Part shown: in pieces, positions 15,179 through 21,469 of the stretch | How the letters are laid out: each line of letters opens with the position of its first letter | Position numbering within the stretch: position 1 is the first letter of the stretch | Translations under genes and position numbers: made by a program | Notes under the pieces: model-generated | What the model was told of the DNA's origin: nothing | The model's database searches: none | The model's input: the letters and a program-made list of their open reading frames with translations, nothing else | Assembly: GCA_963577065.1 (NCBI GenBank) | Contig: CAUYXJ010000051.1 | Span: 1-21,469 of the forward strand | Length of the DNA: 21,469 bases | DNA from: CAUYXJ01 sp963577065 | Lineage (GTDB): Bacteria > Chloroflexota > Dehalococcoidia > Tepidiformales > Tepidiformaceae | Direction of reading: 5' to 3'

Positions 15179-16048
15179 CTACGCCTTCGGCGCGACCGGC
15201 TCTGGTGGGCGTGCGCCGCCGGGGTGGGGTGGGGCGCCGTCACCGGCGTAGGTGCCGCGCCCGGTCAACTCTCGCCAGTGCGTGTGGGCGAGGGTATGCA
15301 TCATGAAGACGGCCTGCTGGGCGTTCCAGAGCCCCTGTGCGTCCTGGGTCTGGTTGATCGCTTCTTTGGTGATCTTGAGTCCGAACGAGGGCTTCTCCGC
15401 AATCGTCTTTGCCATGTCCTCCACGTAGGCCCGGAGCTCAGCGCGAGGCACGACCTCGTTCACCATTCCCAGGCGGTGCGCCTCTTGGGCGCTGACCCAG
15501 TCGCCGGTGTAGAGCATCTGTCGCGCTTTGCGGTGGCCGAGCTCCCAGGGATGGGCGAAGTATTCGACGCCGGGGATGCCCCAGCCGACCACGAGGTCCC
15601 GGAACTCGGCGTCGTCGGAAGCGATGATGATGTCGCAGACCCAGGCGATCATCAGGCCGCCGGCGATGGTCTTGCCCTGCACCTCGGCGATCATGGGCTT
15701 GGGCAGGTTCCGCCAGCGGCGGCACATCTGCAGGTACTTCTCCTCCTCGCCAGCCATGGCGCCCTCGGCACCCTCGCTGTGGAAGTTGGCCCACGTGCCG
15801 ATCAGTTTGAAGTCGTCACGCGTGGCTCCGCTGCCACCGCGCATATCGTGGCCCGAGCTGAAGTGCGGCCCTTCGCCGGAGAGGATGATGACCTTGACGT
15901 TGTCGTCTTGGTTCGCGTGGTCGAAGGCGTCGTTGAGGTCGTAGGTGAGCTGCAGATCCTGGGCGTTGCGCGCCTCCGGTCGGTTCTGGGCGACCCGCAC
16001 GACCTCTGGGGTCACGTGCTCGTACAGCGCGGTCTTGAACTTGGGCAT
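15179..16048 (-). CDS. Crotonase-fold protein lacking the standard catalytic Glu pair
   Basis: A 289-residue enoyl-CoA hydratase family protein beginning MPKFKTALYEHVTPEVVRVAQNRPEARNAQ. FSSGHDMRGG is the first oxyanion loop, and AEVQGKTIAGGLMIAWVCDIIIASDDAEFRDLVVGWGIPGVEYFAHPWELG is the core. At the positions of Glu144 and Glu164 it has Met (GGLM) and Leu/Val (RDLVV). A subfamily with IPGVEYFAHPWE exists, in which another Glu or His may serve. The last 30 residues are Pro/Gly-rich and probably disordered. It is annotated widely as enoyl-CoA hydratase, but the reaction should be treated as unknown. The 297 nt gap 14882-15178 to the next gene holds no clear feature. Confidence 0.85.
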   Translation of the reverse strand: MPKFKTALYEHVTPEVVRVAQNRPEARNAQDLQLTYDLNDAFDHANQDDNVKVIILSGEGPHFSSGHDMRGGSGATRDDFKLIGTWANFHSEGAEGAMAGEEEKYLQMCRRWRNLPKPMIAEVQGKTIAGGLMIAWVCDIIIASDDAEFRDLVVGWGIPGVEYFAHPWELGHRKARQMLYTGDWVSAQEAHRLGMVNEVVPRAELRAYVEDMAKTIAEKPSFGLKITKEAINQTQDAQGLWNAQQAVFMMHTLAHTHWRELTGRGTYAGDGAPPHPGGARPPEPVAPKA

Positions 16049-16158
16049 CAGCGCGTCCCTCCGGCGAGATGCCGTGATTCTAGTCGAGGGGAGCGGTCGG
16101 GCGCGGCGGCGCAGCGGCGGCTTCTCGAGCGGCGTCCAACAGCGGCAGGAGGGCGATC

Positions 16159-16195
16159 AACGAGCGCCGCTGGTTCCACACCAGCGGCGCTCGTT
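16159..16195 (-). terminator. Strong hairpin terminator of the amidohydrolase gene
   Basis: A perfect 16-bp stem AACGAGCGCCGCTGGT/ACCAGCGGCGCTCGTT with the 5-nt loop TCCAC. It lies 28 nt after the stop of the minus-strand amidohydrolase and before the crotonase start. Only a short T run (GTT) follows on the minus strand. Confidence 0.65.
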
Positions 16196-16223
16196 CGGTG
16201 CCTCGTGGTGACTCGCCGGTCGG

Positions 16224-17942
16224 TTAGGCCGAGCCGTGGCGCAGGAGCTGGCCGCTCGTCGCGCCGGTGCATTCGCCGTTCTCGAAGGTCACTTCGCCGT
16301 TGACCATGATCTGACGGTAGCCCTCCGGCTTCCGCACCAGGCGCCAGGCGCCGGCGGGATAGTCGTAGGCCCGCTCCGTCGTGCCCATGTCCAGCGCATC
16401 GAGGTCGTAGACGAGGATGTCGGCCGGCATGCCCTCCCTGATCAGGCCGCGATCGCGGAAGCCGGCGGCGAGCGCCGGGTAGGCGCTGAGGCGCCAGTGC
16501 GCCTGCTCCAGGTCCATGATCTCGTTGTCCCGCACAAGCAGCGCCAGGTACTCCGTCGGGTAGCGCCCGAGCGTGATGAACTTGGTGTGCGCCCCGCCAT
16601 CGGAGAGGCCGGGGAGCGCGAACGGGGAGTTCGCGACTTCCTTCATGGCGGCCATGTCGGTCGGTCGCGGCGGCGTCACGAAGAGGGTCTGGAGATTGTC
16701 CTCGAGGGAGAGGTCGAGCATCGTGTCGATCGGGTGCTTGCCGAGCTTCTCGGCGAGTTCGCCCACCGTGAGGCCCTCGTACTCGCGAAGCTCGTCCTTC
16801 TCGACCTCGCCGATGATGAGGTCGCCCCTCCGCGAGAGAGCGCCGGCACCCTCCGCGTCGTCGTGCTCGGCGCGGAGTTCGGCACGCAGCTCTGGATCGG
16901 CCATGTGGGTGGCCCGCTCTGCGGCGTCACCGATCAGGACCTTGCGCCAAACCGGGCTGCTATCGAAGAGGTTCCAATCCTCCAGCGTGAACTGGAAGTT
17001 GTTCTCGGCGGTGAGCGCCTGGGCGAAGATGCGGACGCCGCGCGCGTTCGCGTCGTCGAGCCACTTGATCGTGTCCTTGTAGGCCGGCATGGCGAAACCG
17101 TGCTGGTCGTTCTGGAGGGTGAGCACGTTCCAGATCATCGGACGGCCGCTCTCGTTCGCAATGCGCTCGGTGATCTCGCGCGTCGCCCCGATGGCCTGGA
17201 TGAAACCGCGGCCCATCTTGCGCAGAACGCCCGAGAACGCATCGAGTTCGGCGATCGTCATCGTGTCCGTGACCATGGGGGTCCCGTCGTAGTCGCGTTG
17301 GCCGGCGGTCGCGCCGGCCGCATCCGTGCCGATGCCCGCGTTCAGCTGGACCGACCAGCCGCAGCCTCCGGCCTCCATGCCCTCCTCCAAGAGGCGGCAC
17401 ATCTCCGCGCGCTCTTCGTCGGTGGCGCCGCGTGACTTGGCCGCTTCCAGCCCCATGACGTAGACCATCAGCGGGCTCAGCCCGACGTAGCTGACGAGGT
17501 TCACGCCCTTGGGCGTGCGGTCGAGGCTATCGAGGAATTCGGGGTAGGTTTCCCAGTCCCAGGGCATGCCTGCTTGCATCGACTCGAGGGGCACGGCTTC
17601 GTTGCGGGCCATCGTCAACATCGCGCGGTCCTGCATGTCGGGCTTCACCGGGGCGAAGCCGAAGCCACAGTTACCGATCGCGACCGAAGTCACGCCGTGC
17701 CAGCCGGAGATGGTGCAGTAGGGATCCCAGAAGATCTGAGAGTCGTAGTGCGTGTGCAGGTCGATGAAACCGGGCGCGACGTTGAGGCCACTGGCATCGA
17801 TCACCTTCGCGCCGTTCGACGCGGAGATCGTGCCGATCGTGGCGATGCGGCCATCCTTGATGCCGATGTCGCCCTGAAAACGTGGGGTGCGGGCCCCGTC
17901 GAAGATGGTGCCGCCCTTGATCACGGTATCGAATTCAGGCAC
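16224..17942 (-). CDS. N-acyl-D-amino-acid deacylase / D-aminoacylase-like amidohydrolase
   Basis: A 572-residue metal-dependent amidohydrolase. It has the short beta-sandwich start FDTVIKGGTIFDGARTPRF, then the metal motif FIDLHTHYDSQ (H63, H65). VAIGNCGFGFAP is typical of the D-aminoacylase group, with Cys as metal ligand, and LSDGGAHTKF near the end holds the catalytic Asp. It closes with ADILVYDLDALDMG and the C-terminal sandwich strand MVNGEVTFENG. The GTG start at 17942 has GGGAGG 5 nt upstream. It should hydrolyse an amide or N-acyl bond in the cytosol; the true substrate in this large group is often not a D-amino acid. A second gene at 21006, pointing the opposite way, encodes a protein very similar over the visible 150 residues. 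A strong hairpin follows the stop. Confidence 0.9.
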   Translation of the reverse strand: MPEFDTVIKGGTIFDGARTPRFQGDIGIKDGRIATIGTISASNGAKVIDASGLNVAPGFIDLHTHYDSQIFWDPYCTISGWHGVTSVAIGNCGFGFAPVKPDMQDRAMLTMARNEAVPLESMQAGMPWDWETYPEFLDSLDRTPKGVNLVSYVGLSPLMVYVMGLEAAKSRGATDEERAEMCRLLEEGMEAGGCGWSVQLNAGIGTDAAGATAGQRDYDGTPMVTDTMTIAELDAFSGVLRKMGRGFIQAIGATREITERIANESGRPMIWNVLTLQNDQHGFAMPAYKDTIKWLDDANARGVRIFAQALTAENNFQFTLEDWNLFDSSPVWRKVLIGDAAERATHMADPELRAELRAEHDDAEGAGALSRRGDLIIGEVEKDELREYEGLTVGELAEKLGKHPIDTMLDLSLEDNLQTLFVTPPRPTDMAAMKEVANSPFALPGLSDGGAHTKFITLGRYPTEYLALLVRDNEIMDLEQAHWRLSAYPALAAGFRDRGLIREGMPADILVYDLDALDMGTTERAYDYPAGAWRLVRKPEGYRQIMVNGEVTFENGECTGATSGQLLRHGSA

Positions 17943-18128
17943 TAGGACCTCCCTTAACGTCGGGGTGACAGGTTAAGAATTACTATACCGTGCAACGCAG
18001 CGGGAGTGGGCTGGATCCATGCAACTTCTCGCTGCGGCGAGGCCGCAGACCCAACGCGAGTCGAGCCCGACGGGTGGAGTGGAGTTCTCCGGCCGCTGCT
18101 GCCGCATGGTGCCGGCGGGGCGGTTGAG
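17943..18128. promoter_or_regulatory. Divergent promoter region
   Basis: The gap between the minus-strand amidohydrolase and the plus-strand lipoprotein contains the only clearly A/T-rich patch nearby (17970-17987, GGTTAAGAATTACTATA). It includes a TATAGT -10-like hexamer on the minus strand (17982-17987); no matching -35 is visible. A small hairpin CTGCGGC-GAG-GCCGCAG lies at 18032-18048, in the likely leader of the lipoprotein mRNA. Confidence 0.3.
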
Positions 18129-19937
18129 ATGAGTTCGTCGCTGGCTTCGCCGCTCTTCCCCCCGTTGCGACTGGCCCCGCTGATCTGCGTGCTTGCGCTC
18201 GCTGCGTGTGGCGGCTCGTACTCTGACGGCCAGGCTGGGGAGGACGCGACGGGGCCCTTCACCGATGTGACCGAGTCCCTCGACCTGGCGTTCGTCTACG
18301 ACAACGGCATGGCCGGCGACCGAACTTTCCACGAGATCATGGGACCCGGCGGTGCCCTCCTCGACTACGACGGCGACGGCGATCTGGACATCTACGCCGT
18401 TCAGGGGCACTCGCTCGCTCGAGACCGGGTGGCCGCGGGGGATGACACCCCGATGGACCGGCTCTTCAGGAACGAACTCGTGGAATCCGGGAAGCTACGC
18501 TTCACGGACGTCACTGAAGCGAGCGGCATCCGCGCGACCGGGTACGGCATGGGTGCTGCGACCGGTGACTACAACAACGACGGCTACATCGACCTCTACG
18601 TGCTCAACTGGGGCGACAACCAGCTGTGGCGCAACAACGGCGATGGGACGTTCTCGGACGTGACCGAAGTGAGCAACACGGACTCACCGTGGTGGTCGTC
18701 GGGAGCATCGTTCTTCGACTACGACCGAGACGGATGGCTGGACCTGCTCGTCGTCAACTACCTGCAAGTGGATCGGGCCGTGGGGCGCGTCACCGATGGC
18801 GACTACACCACCGCTTATGACTTCTCGCTCGAGGGATCCGCTTCATGCGTCTCGGACTCGGAGGAAGCGGAAGACTGCGAGCCATCGATCTATACCGCTC
18901 AACGGAACTCCCTCTTTCGCAATCGGGGCGACGGGACCTTCGAGGACGTGACGGATCGACTGGGGTTCGGGTCGGTCTTCGGGCCGGCGCTCGGCGTGGT
19001 GGCGGCCGACTTCAACGGTGATGGCTGGCCGGACATCTACATCGCCAACGACGGACGCGCGAACGAGCTCTGGATCAACGATTCCGGAGAACGGTTCCAG
19101 GAACAGGCTATGGCTGCGGGGGCGGCGGTGAACGGGGCGGGCGCGGCGGAGGCGAGCATGGGCGTCGCCGCGGCCGATTTCGATGGCGACGGCGATGAGG
19201 ACCTGTTCATGACGCACCTCAGCGACGAGACGAACACGCTCTACATCAACGGCGGCGCCGCGCGCTTCGATGACCGCACGGCGCGCTCCGGTCTCGGCCC
19301 GCCAAGCGAGACCTACACCGGCTTCGGCACGGTCGCGTTCGACTACGACAACGACGGCGATCTCGACCTCTTCGTCGCGAACGGCGAGGTGGAGGCCATC
19401 TCCGCCCAGAGCGACGAGGGCGAGTCCCTCCCCTACAGGCAGCGCAATCAGCTCTTCAGCAACGAGGGCCTCGGTCGCTTCGAAGAGGTCACCGGCGATC
19501 CGGTGTTCGCTATCGCCGAGGTGACCCGGGGCGTCTCCCGGGGCGACATCGACAACGACGGCGATGTCGATCTCGTGCTGTTCAACAACGCCTCACCGCT
19601 GCGTGTGCTCCGCAACAACGTTGGTCAGGGGCGTCCCTGGCTCGGCCTGCGCCTCCTCAATGAGGCCGGAGGGCGCAGCGCGCTCGGCGCACGGGTCGCG
19701 GTGGTCGCGGTGGTCGAAGACGCCGGCAACCCTATCTGGCGGCGAGCCCACACCGACGGTAGCTATTTGGCTGCCCACGATCCGCGGGTGTTGATTGGCT
19801 TGGGCTCGGCGGACTCGTCCGAAACCGTCCGCGTGGTCTGGCCCGACGGATCGATGGAGGAGTGGACCCGCCTCGAGCGTGGTCGCTACCACGACCTGAT
19901 TCGGGGGACCGGCACGCTCGTGGAAGGCGTGAGCTGA
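18129..19937 (+). CDS. CRTAC1-family lipoprotein (FG-GAP/VCBS repeats with ASPIC/UnbV domain)
   Basis: A 602-residue exported protein. ATG at 18129 gives a lipoprotein signal (LAPLICVLALAAC, lipobox LAAC, C27); the frame extends to 18006 but would bury this signal. Seven calcium-loop repeats of the form DxDxDGxxD start near residues 79 (DYDGDGDLD), 147 (DYNNDGYID), 197 (DYDRDGWLD), 294 (DFNGDGWPD), 350 (DFDGDGDED), 405 (DYDNDGDLD) and 473 (DIDNDGDVD), which together fit a seven-bladed propeller. Residues of about 503-585 form the ASPIC/UnbV domain (GRPWLGLRLL, SALGARVAVV, SYLAAHDPRVLIGLG, VRVVWPDGSMEEW). It probably sits on the cell surface or in the periplasm, binding Ca; the ligand is unknown. 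It is divergent from the amidohydrolase gene. Confidence 0.92.
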   Translation: MSSSLASPLFPPLRLAPLICVLALAACGGSYSDGQAGEDATGPFTDVTESLDLAFVYDNGMAGDRTFHEIMGPGGALLDYDGDGDLDIYAVQGHSLARDRVAAGDDTPMDRLFRNELVESGKLRFTDVTEASGIRATGYGMGAATGDYNNDGYIDLYVLNWGDNQLWRNNGDGTFSDVTEVSNTDSPWWSSGASFFDYDRDGWLDLLVVNYLQVDRAVGRVTDGDYTTAYDFSLEGSASCVSDSEEAEDCEPSIYTAQRNSLFRNRGDGTFEDVTDRLGFGSVFGPALGVVAADFNGDGWPDIYIANDGRANELWINDSGERFQEQAMAAGAAVNGAGAAEASMGVAAADFDGDGDEDLFMTHLSDETNTLYINGGAARFDDRTARSGLGPPSETYTGFGTVAFDYDNDGDLDLFVANGEVEAISAQSDEGESLPYRQRNQLFSNEGLGRFEEVTGDPVFAIAEVTRGVSRGDIDNDGDVDLVLFNNASPLRVLRNNVGQGRPWLGLRLLNEAGGRSALGARVAVVAVVEDAGNPIWRRAHTDGSYLAAHDPRVLIGLGSADSSETVRVVWPDGSMEEWTRLERGRYHDLIRGTGTLVEGVS

Positions 19938-19989
19938 CCGCCACCGCTCGACCCCACCCCACCTTCGACCGAACCGCGTCCTACGCGCC

Positions 19990-20014
19990 GCTCTCGCGCC
20001 TCGGGACCGAGAGC
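19990..20014. terminator. Possible hairpin between convergent genes
   Basis: GCTCTCG and CGAGAGC pair (7 bp) around an 11-nt loop, between the stops of the CRTAC1-like gene (plus) and the alpha/beta hydrolase (minus). No T tract. Confidence 0.3.
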
Positions 20015-20028
20015 AGCGAGGAGCGGGG

Positions 20029-20814
20029 TTAGAGCCCGCCGATGAACTGTTCGATCATCGCGTTCACCTGAGCCGGGACCTCCAGCTGAGGGAAGTGCGC
20101 CGAGCCGACCACTTCACCGACCTGGACGTTCTTGACGACCGAGTTCAGGGCCTCGTGATCGACGGCGTTGGCGCTGATCACGAGCAACGGTTGCTTCAGC
20201 TGGCGGGCGATCGCGCGGGTGTCGGTCGCAGCGATTGAGCGGAGCTCGGCCGCGGCAACGGGAATCGGCGTCTCCATTGCCTCGGCAACCGCCTGGCGCA
20301 CCATCTGGCGGTCCGCCCGCGGATTGAAGTAGCCCTCGTAGATGCCGCGAAAGGCGGCCTCCCCTTTTGGCCCTTCCATCGCGGCGATCATGTTCCCGAT
20401 CGCCGCACCGAGGGGACTGTCGGGATCGCCGACCTTCGCGCGCGGTCCGATGCCGGAGTCGACGAGGACCACGGCCTTCGCGATCTGGGGATAGGCGCGG
20501 GCGAATTCGAGCGTCGCTGCGCCGCCACCCGCGTGGCCCACGACGACGGCACTGCGGACGCGCTCCTTCTTCGCGACCGCGGCGATATCGTCCGCGTGCT
20601 GCCGCGCGCTCAGGCTGGTCTCATCGCCCCCGGAACGGCCGTGGCCTCGCCTATCCATCCGCAGCACTCGGTGCTTGCGCGCAAAGTGCCGGACCTGCGG
20701 GTCCCAGTGCTTGAGGTTCGAGCACCAGCCGTGGATAAGGATGAGCGGCGGGCGCCCCTCCCCGCGAATCGTGTACCGGATGCGAGTTCCGTCCTTCATG
20801 GTCAGCGTCGCCAC
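20029..20814 (-). CDS. Alpha/beta hydrolase with Ala at the nucleophile position
   Basis: A 261-residue protein. GTG at 20814 has GGAGG 6 nt upstream and gives a natural start (MATLTMKDGTRIRYTIRGEGRPPLILIHGW); the frame to 20985 is not supported. Fold signatures are HGW (28-30, oxyanion), RMDRRGHGRSGG (52-63), and the base H240 in GSAHFPQLEVPAQV. The nucleophile elbow reads VVVGHAGGGAA, where the family has GHSxGG: codon GCG (Ala95) replaces Ser. The acid probably lies in the VISANAVDHE segment. Without Ser the enzyme cannot form the usual acyl-enzyme. It may be inactive, a binding protein, or a cofactor-free oxygenase-like type. It sits between the CRTAC1-like gene and the second amidohydrolase. 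Confidence 0.88.
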   Translation of the reverse strand: MATLTMKDGTRIRYTIRGEGRPPLILIHGWCSNLKHWDPQVRHFARKHRVLRMDRRGHGRSGGDETSLSARQHADDIAAVAKKERVRSAVVVGHAGGGAATLEFARAYPQIAKAVVLVDSGIGPRAKVGDPDSPLGAAIGNMIAAMEGPKGEAAFRGIYEGYFNPRADRQMVRQAVAEAMETPIPVAAAELRSIAATDTRAIARQLKQPLLVISANAVDHEALNSVVKNVQVGEVVGSAHFPQLEVPAQVNAMIEQFIGGL

Positions 20815-20859
20815 GGGAATCCTCCGGGAGAGATGTCGGCGCCTAGCATATGGGGCTTT

Positions 20860-20893
20860 GCTGGCCGGCGGTGCTGGCCGGCGGTGCTGGCCG
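20860..20893. repeat. Short tandem repeat, 13-bp unit, about 2.6 copies
   Basis: The unit TGCTGGCCGGCGG occurs at 20860-20872 and 20873-20885, then partly again (TGCTGGCC) at 20886-20893. It lies in the 190 nt non-coding gap between the divergent alpha/beta hydrolase and amidohydrolase genes. Confidence 0.6.
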
Positions 20894-21005
20894 CCTCGGG
20901 GCGCCAAGGGAAGCGAGGCGCGTCGCTCCGGCTCCTCCGAAACGACGATGGCTTCATTCGCCGCCCAGCGGTAAGATCCGCGCATCCAGCCTGAGGTAGG
21001 TCGAC

Positions 21006-21469
21006 ATGCCAGAATTCGATACCGTCATCAAGGGCGGCACCATCTTCGACGGCCAGCGCACGCCGCGCTACCGCGCCGACATCGGCATCAAGGACGGCCA
21101 CATCGCGAGCATCGGCACGCTCACCGCGAGCAATGGCGCGAAGGTGATCGACGCGAGCGGCCTGAACGTCGCTCCGGGCTTCATCGACCTGCACACGCAT
21201 TACGACTCGCAGGTGTTCTGGGACCCGTACTGCTCGATCTCGGGTTGGCACGGCGTCACCTCGGTCGCGATCGGCAACTGCGGCTTCGGCTTCGCGCCGG
21301 TGCGCGAGGAGGACCGCGACCGCACGATGTTGACGATGTCGCGCAACGAGGCAGTGCCGCTCGAATCGATGCAGGAGGGCATGCCCTGGGACTGGGAGAC
21401 GTACCCCGAATTCCTCGACAGCCTCGACCGCACGCCCAAAGGCGTGAACCTCCTCAGCTACATGCCCCT
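21006..21469 (+). CDS. Second amidohydrolase, D-aminoacylase-like (3' end outside window)
   Basis: ATG at 21006 with GAGGTAGG upstream opens a frame that runs off the window after 154 codons. It is a close paralogue of the gene at 16224-17942. By eye about 85-90% of the visible residues match, including FIDLHTHYDSQ (metal His pair), SGWHGVTSVAIGNCGFGFAP and EGMPWDWETYPEFLDSLDRTPKGVNL. Most changes cluster at residues 18-40 (GQRTPRYRADIG, HIASIGTLT) and 97-112 (REEDRDRTMLTMS). It is expected to be a cytosolic metal-dependent amide hydrolase, as its paralogue. The two copies face opposite directions with the CRTAC1-like and alpha/beta hydrolase genes between them. Confidence 0.88.
   Translation, partial: MPEFDTVIKGGTIFDGQRTPRYRADIGIKDGHIASIGTLTASNGAKVIDASGLNVAPGFIDLHTHYDSQVFWDPYCSISGWHGVTSVAIGNCGFGFAPVREEDRDRTMLTMSRNEAVPLESMQEGMPWDWETYPEFLDSLDRTPKGVNLLSYMP

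Noticed and set aside
15119..16303. 394-codon plus-strand ORF
   Set aside because: It lies opposite a clear crotonase gene; its residues reflect the complementary strand of GC-rich codons and show no family.
16236..17435. 399-codon plus-strand ORF
   Set aside because: It is antisense to the amidohydrolase, which has full family motifs, a ribosome site and a terminator.

Overview
The window is strongly GC-rich, with many GTG starts preceded by GGAGG-type ribosome sites. Its genes suit an uncultured soil or marine heterotroph: an acetolactate-synthase-like TPP enzyme, a luciferase-like oxidoreductase, crotonases, nitroreductases (one of the deazaflavin F420 type), D-aminoacylase-like amidohydrolases and a CRTAC1-type lipoprotein. 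This mix resembles uncultured deltaproteobacterial/Binatota/Myxococcota-like or actinobacteria-like lineages; no marker gene fixes the phylum.

Layout. Positions 1-1311 hold the 3' part of a TPP enzyme. A roughly 130 bp element with inverted ends and flanking TA (1322-1450) touches the stop of a membrane-anchored fragment of an alpha/beta hydrolase (minus). A 60-codon gene with its own ribosome site and hairpin terminator (2132-2391, minus) is followed by about 900 bp with no clear gene but several palindromes. Then come a sugar-phosphate-isomerase-like gene plus cupin pair (minus), a RIO-family kinase and a Ddn-like F420-dependent protein (plus), and a SAM methyltransferase (minus).

The most interesting locus is 7351-8559: a DUF3179 lipoprotein whose reading frame is interrupted once, by a TGA at the first position of the family's conserved CxxC motif. 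A perfect 7-bp hairpin with a GGTT loop begins 15 nt after that TGA. This is the arrangement expected of a bacterial selenocysteine gene (UxxC) with its SECIS element.

Downstream are an aquaporin (minus, convergent, shared hairpin), a type II HAD dehalogenase whose frame runs into apparent CaiB/BaiF CoA-transferase remnants (minus), and a luciferase-like monooxygenase followed at once by an acetoacetate-decarboxylase-like gene carrying a one-base frameshift (plus). Next are a crotonase-nitroreductase pair and a second crotonase (minus), an N-acyl-D-amino-acid-deacylase-like amidohydrolase (minus), a CRTAC1/ASPIC-UnbV lipoprotein (plus), an alpha/beta hydrolase lacking its nucleophile serine (minus), and a second, very similar amidohydrolase cut by the window end (plus).

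The gene set suggests breakdown of acyl-CoA, amide or carboxylic compounds with flavin/F420 redox chemistry. No single pathway can be assembled from it. Several genes have lost family catalytic residues or show decay, so part of the window is probably under relaxed selection or has changed function.
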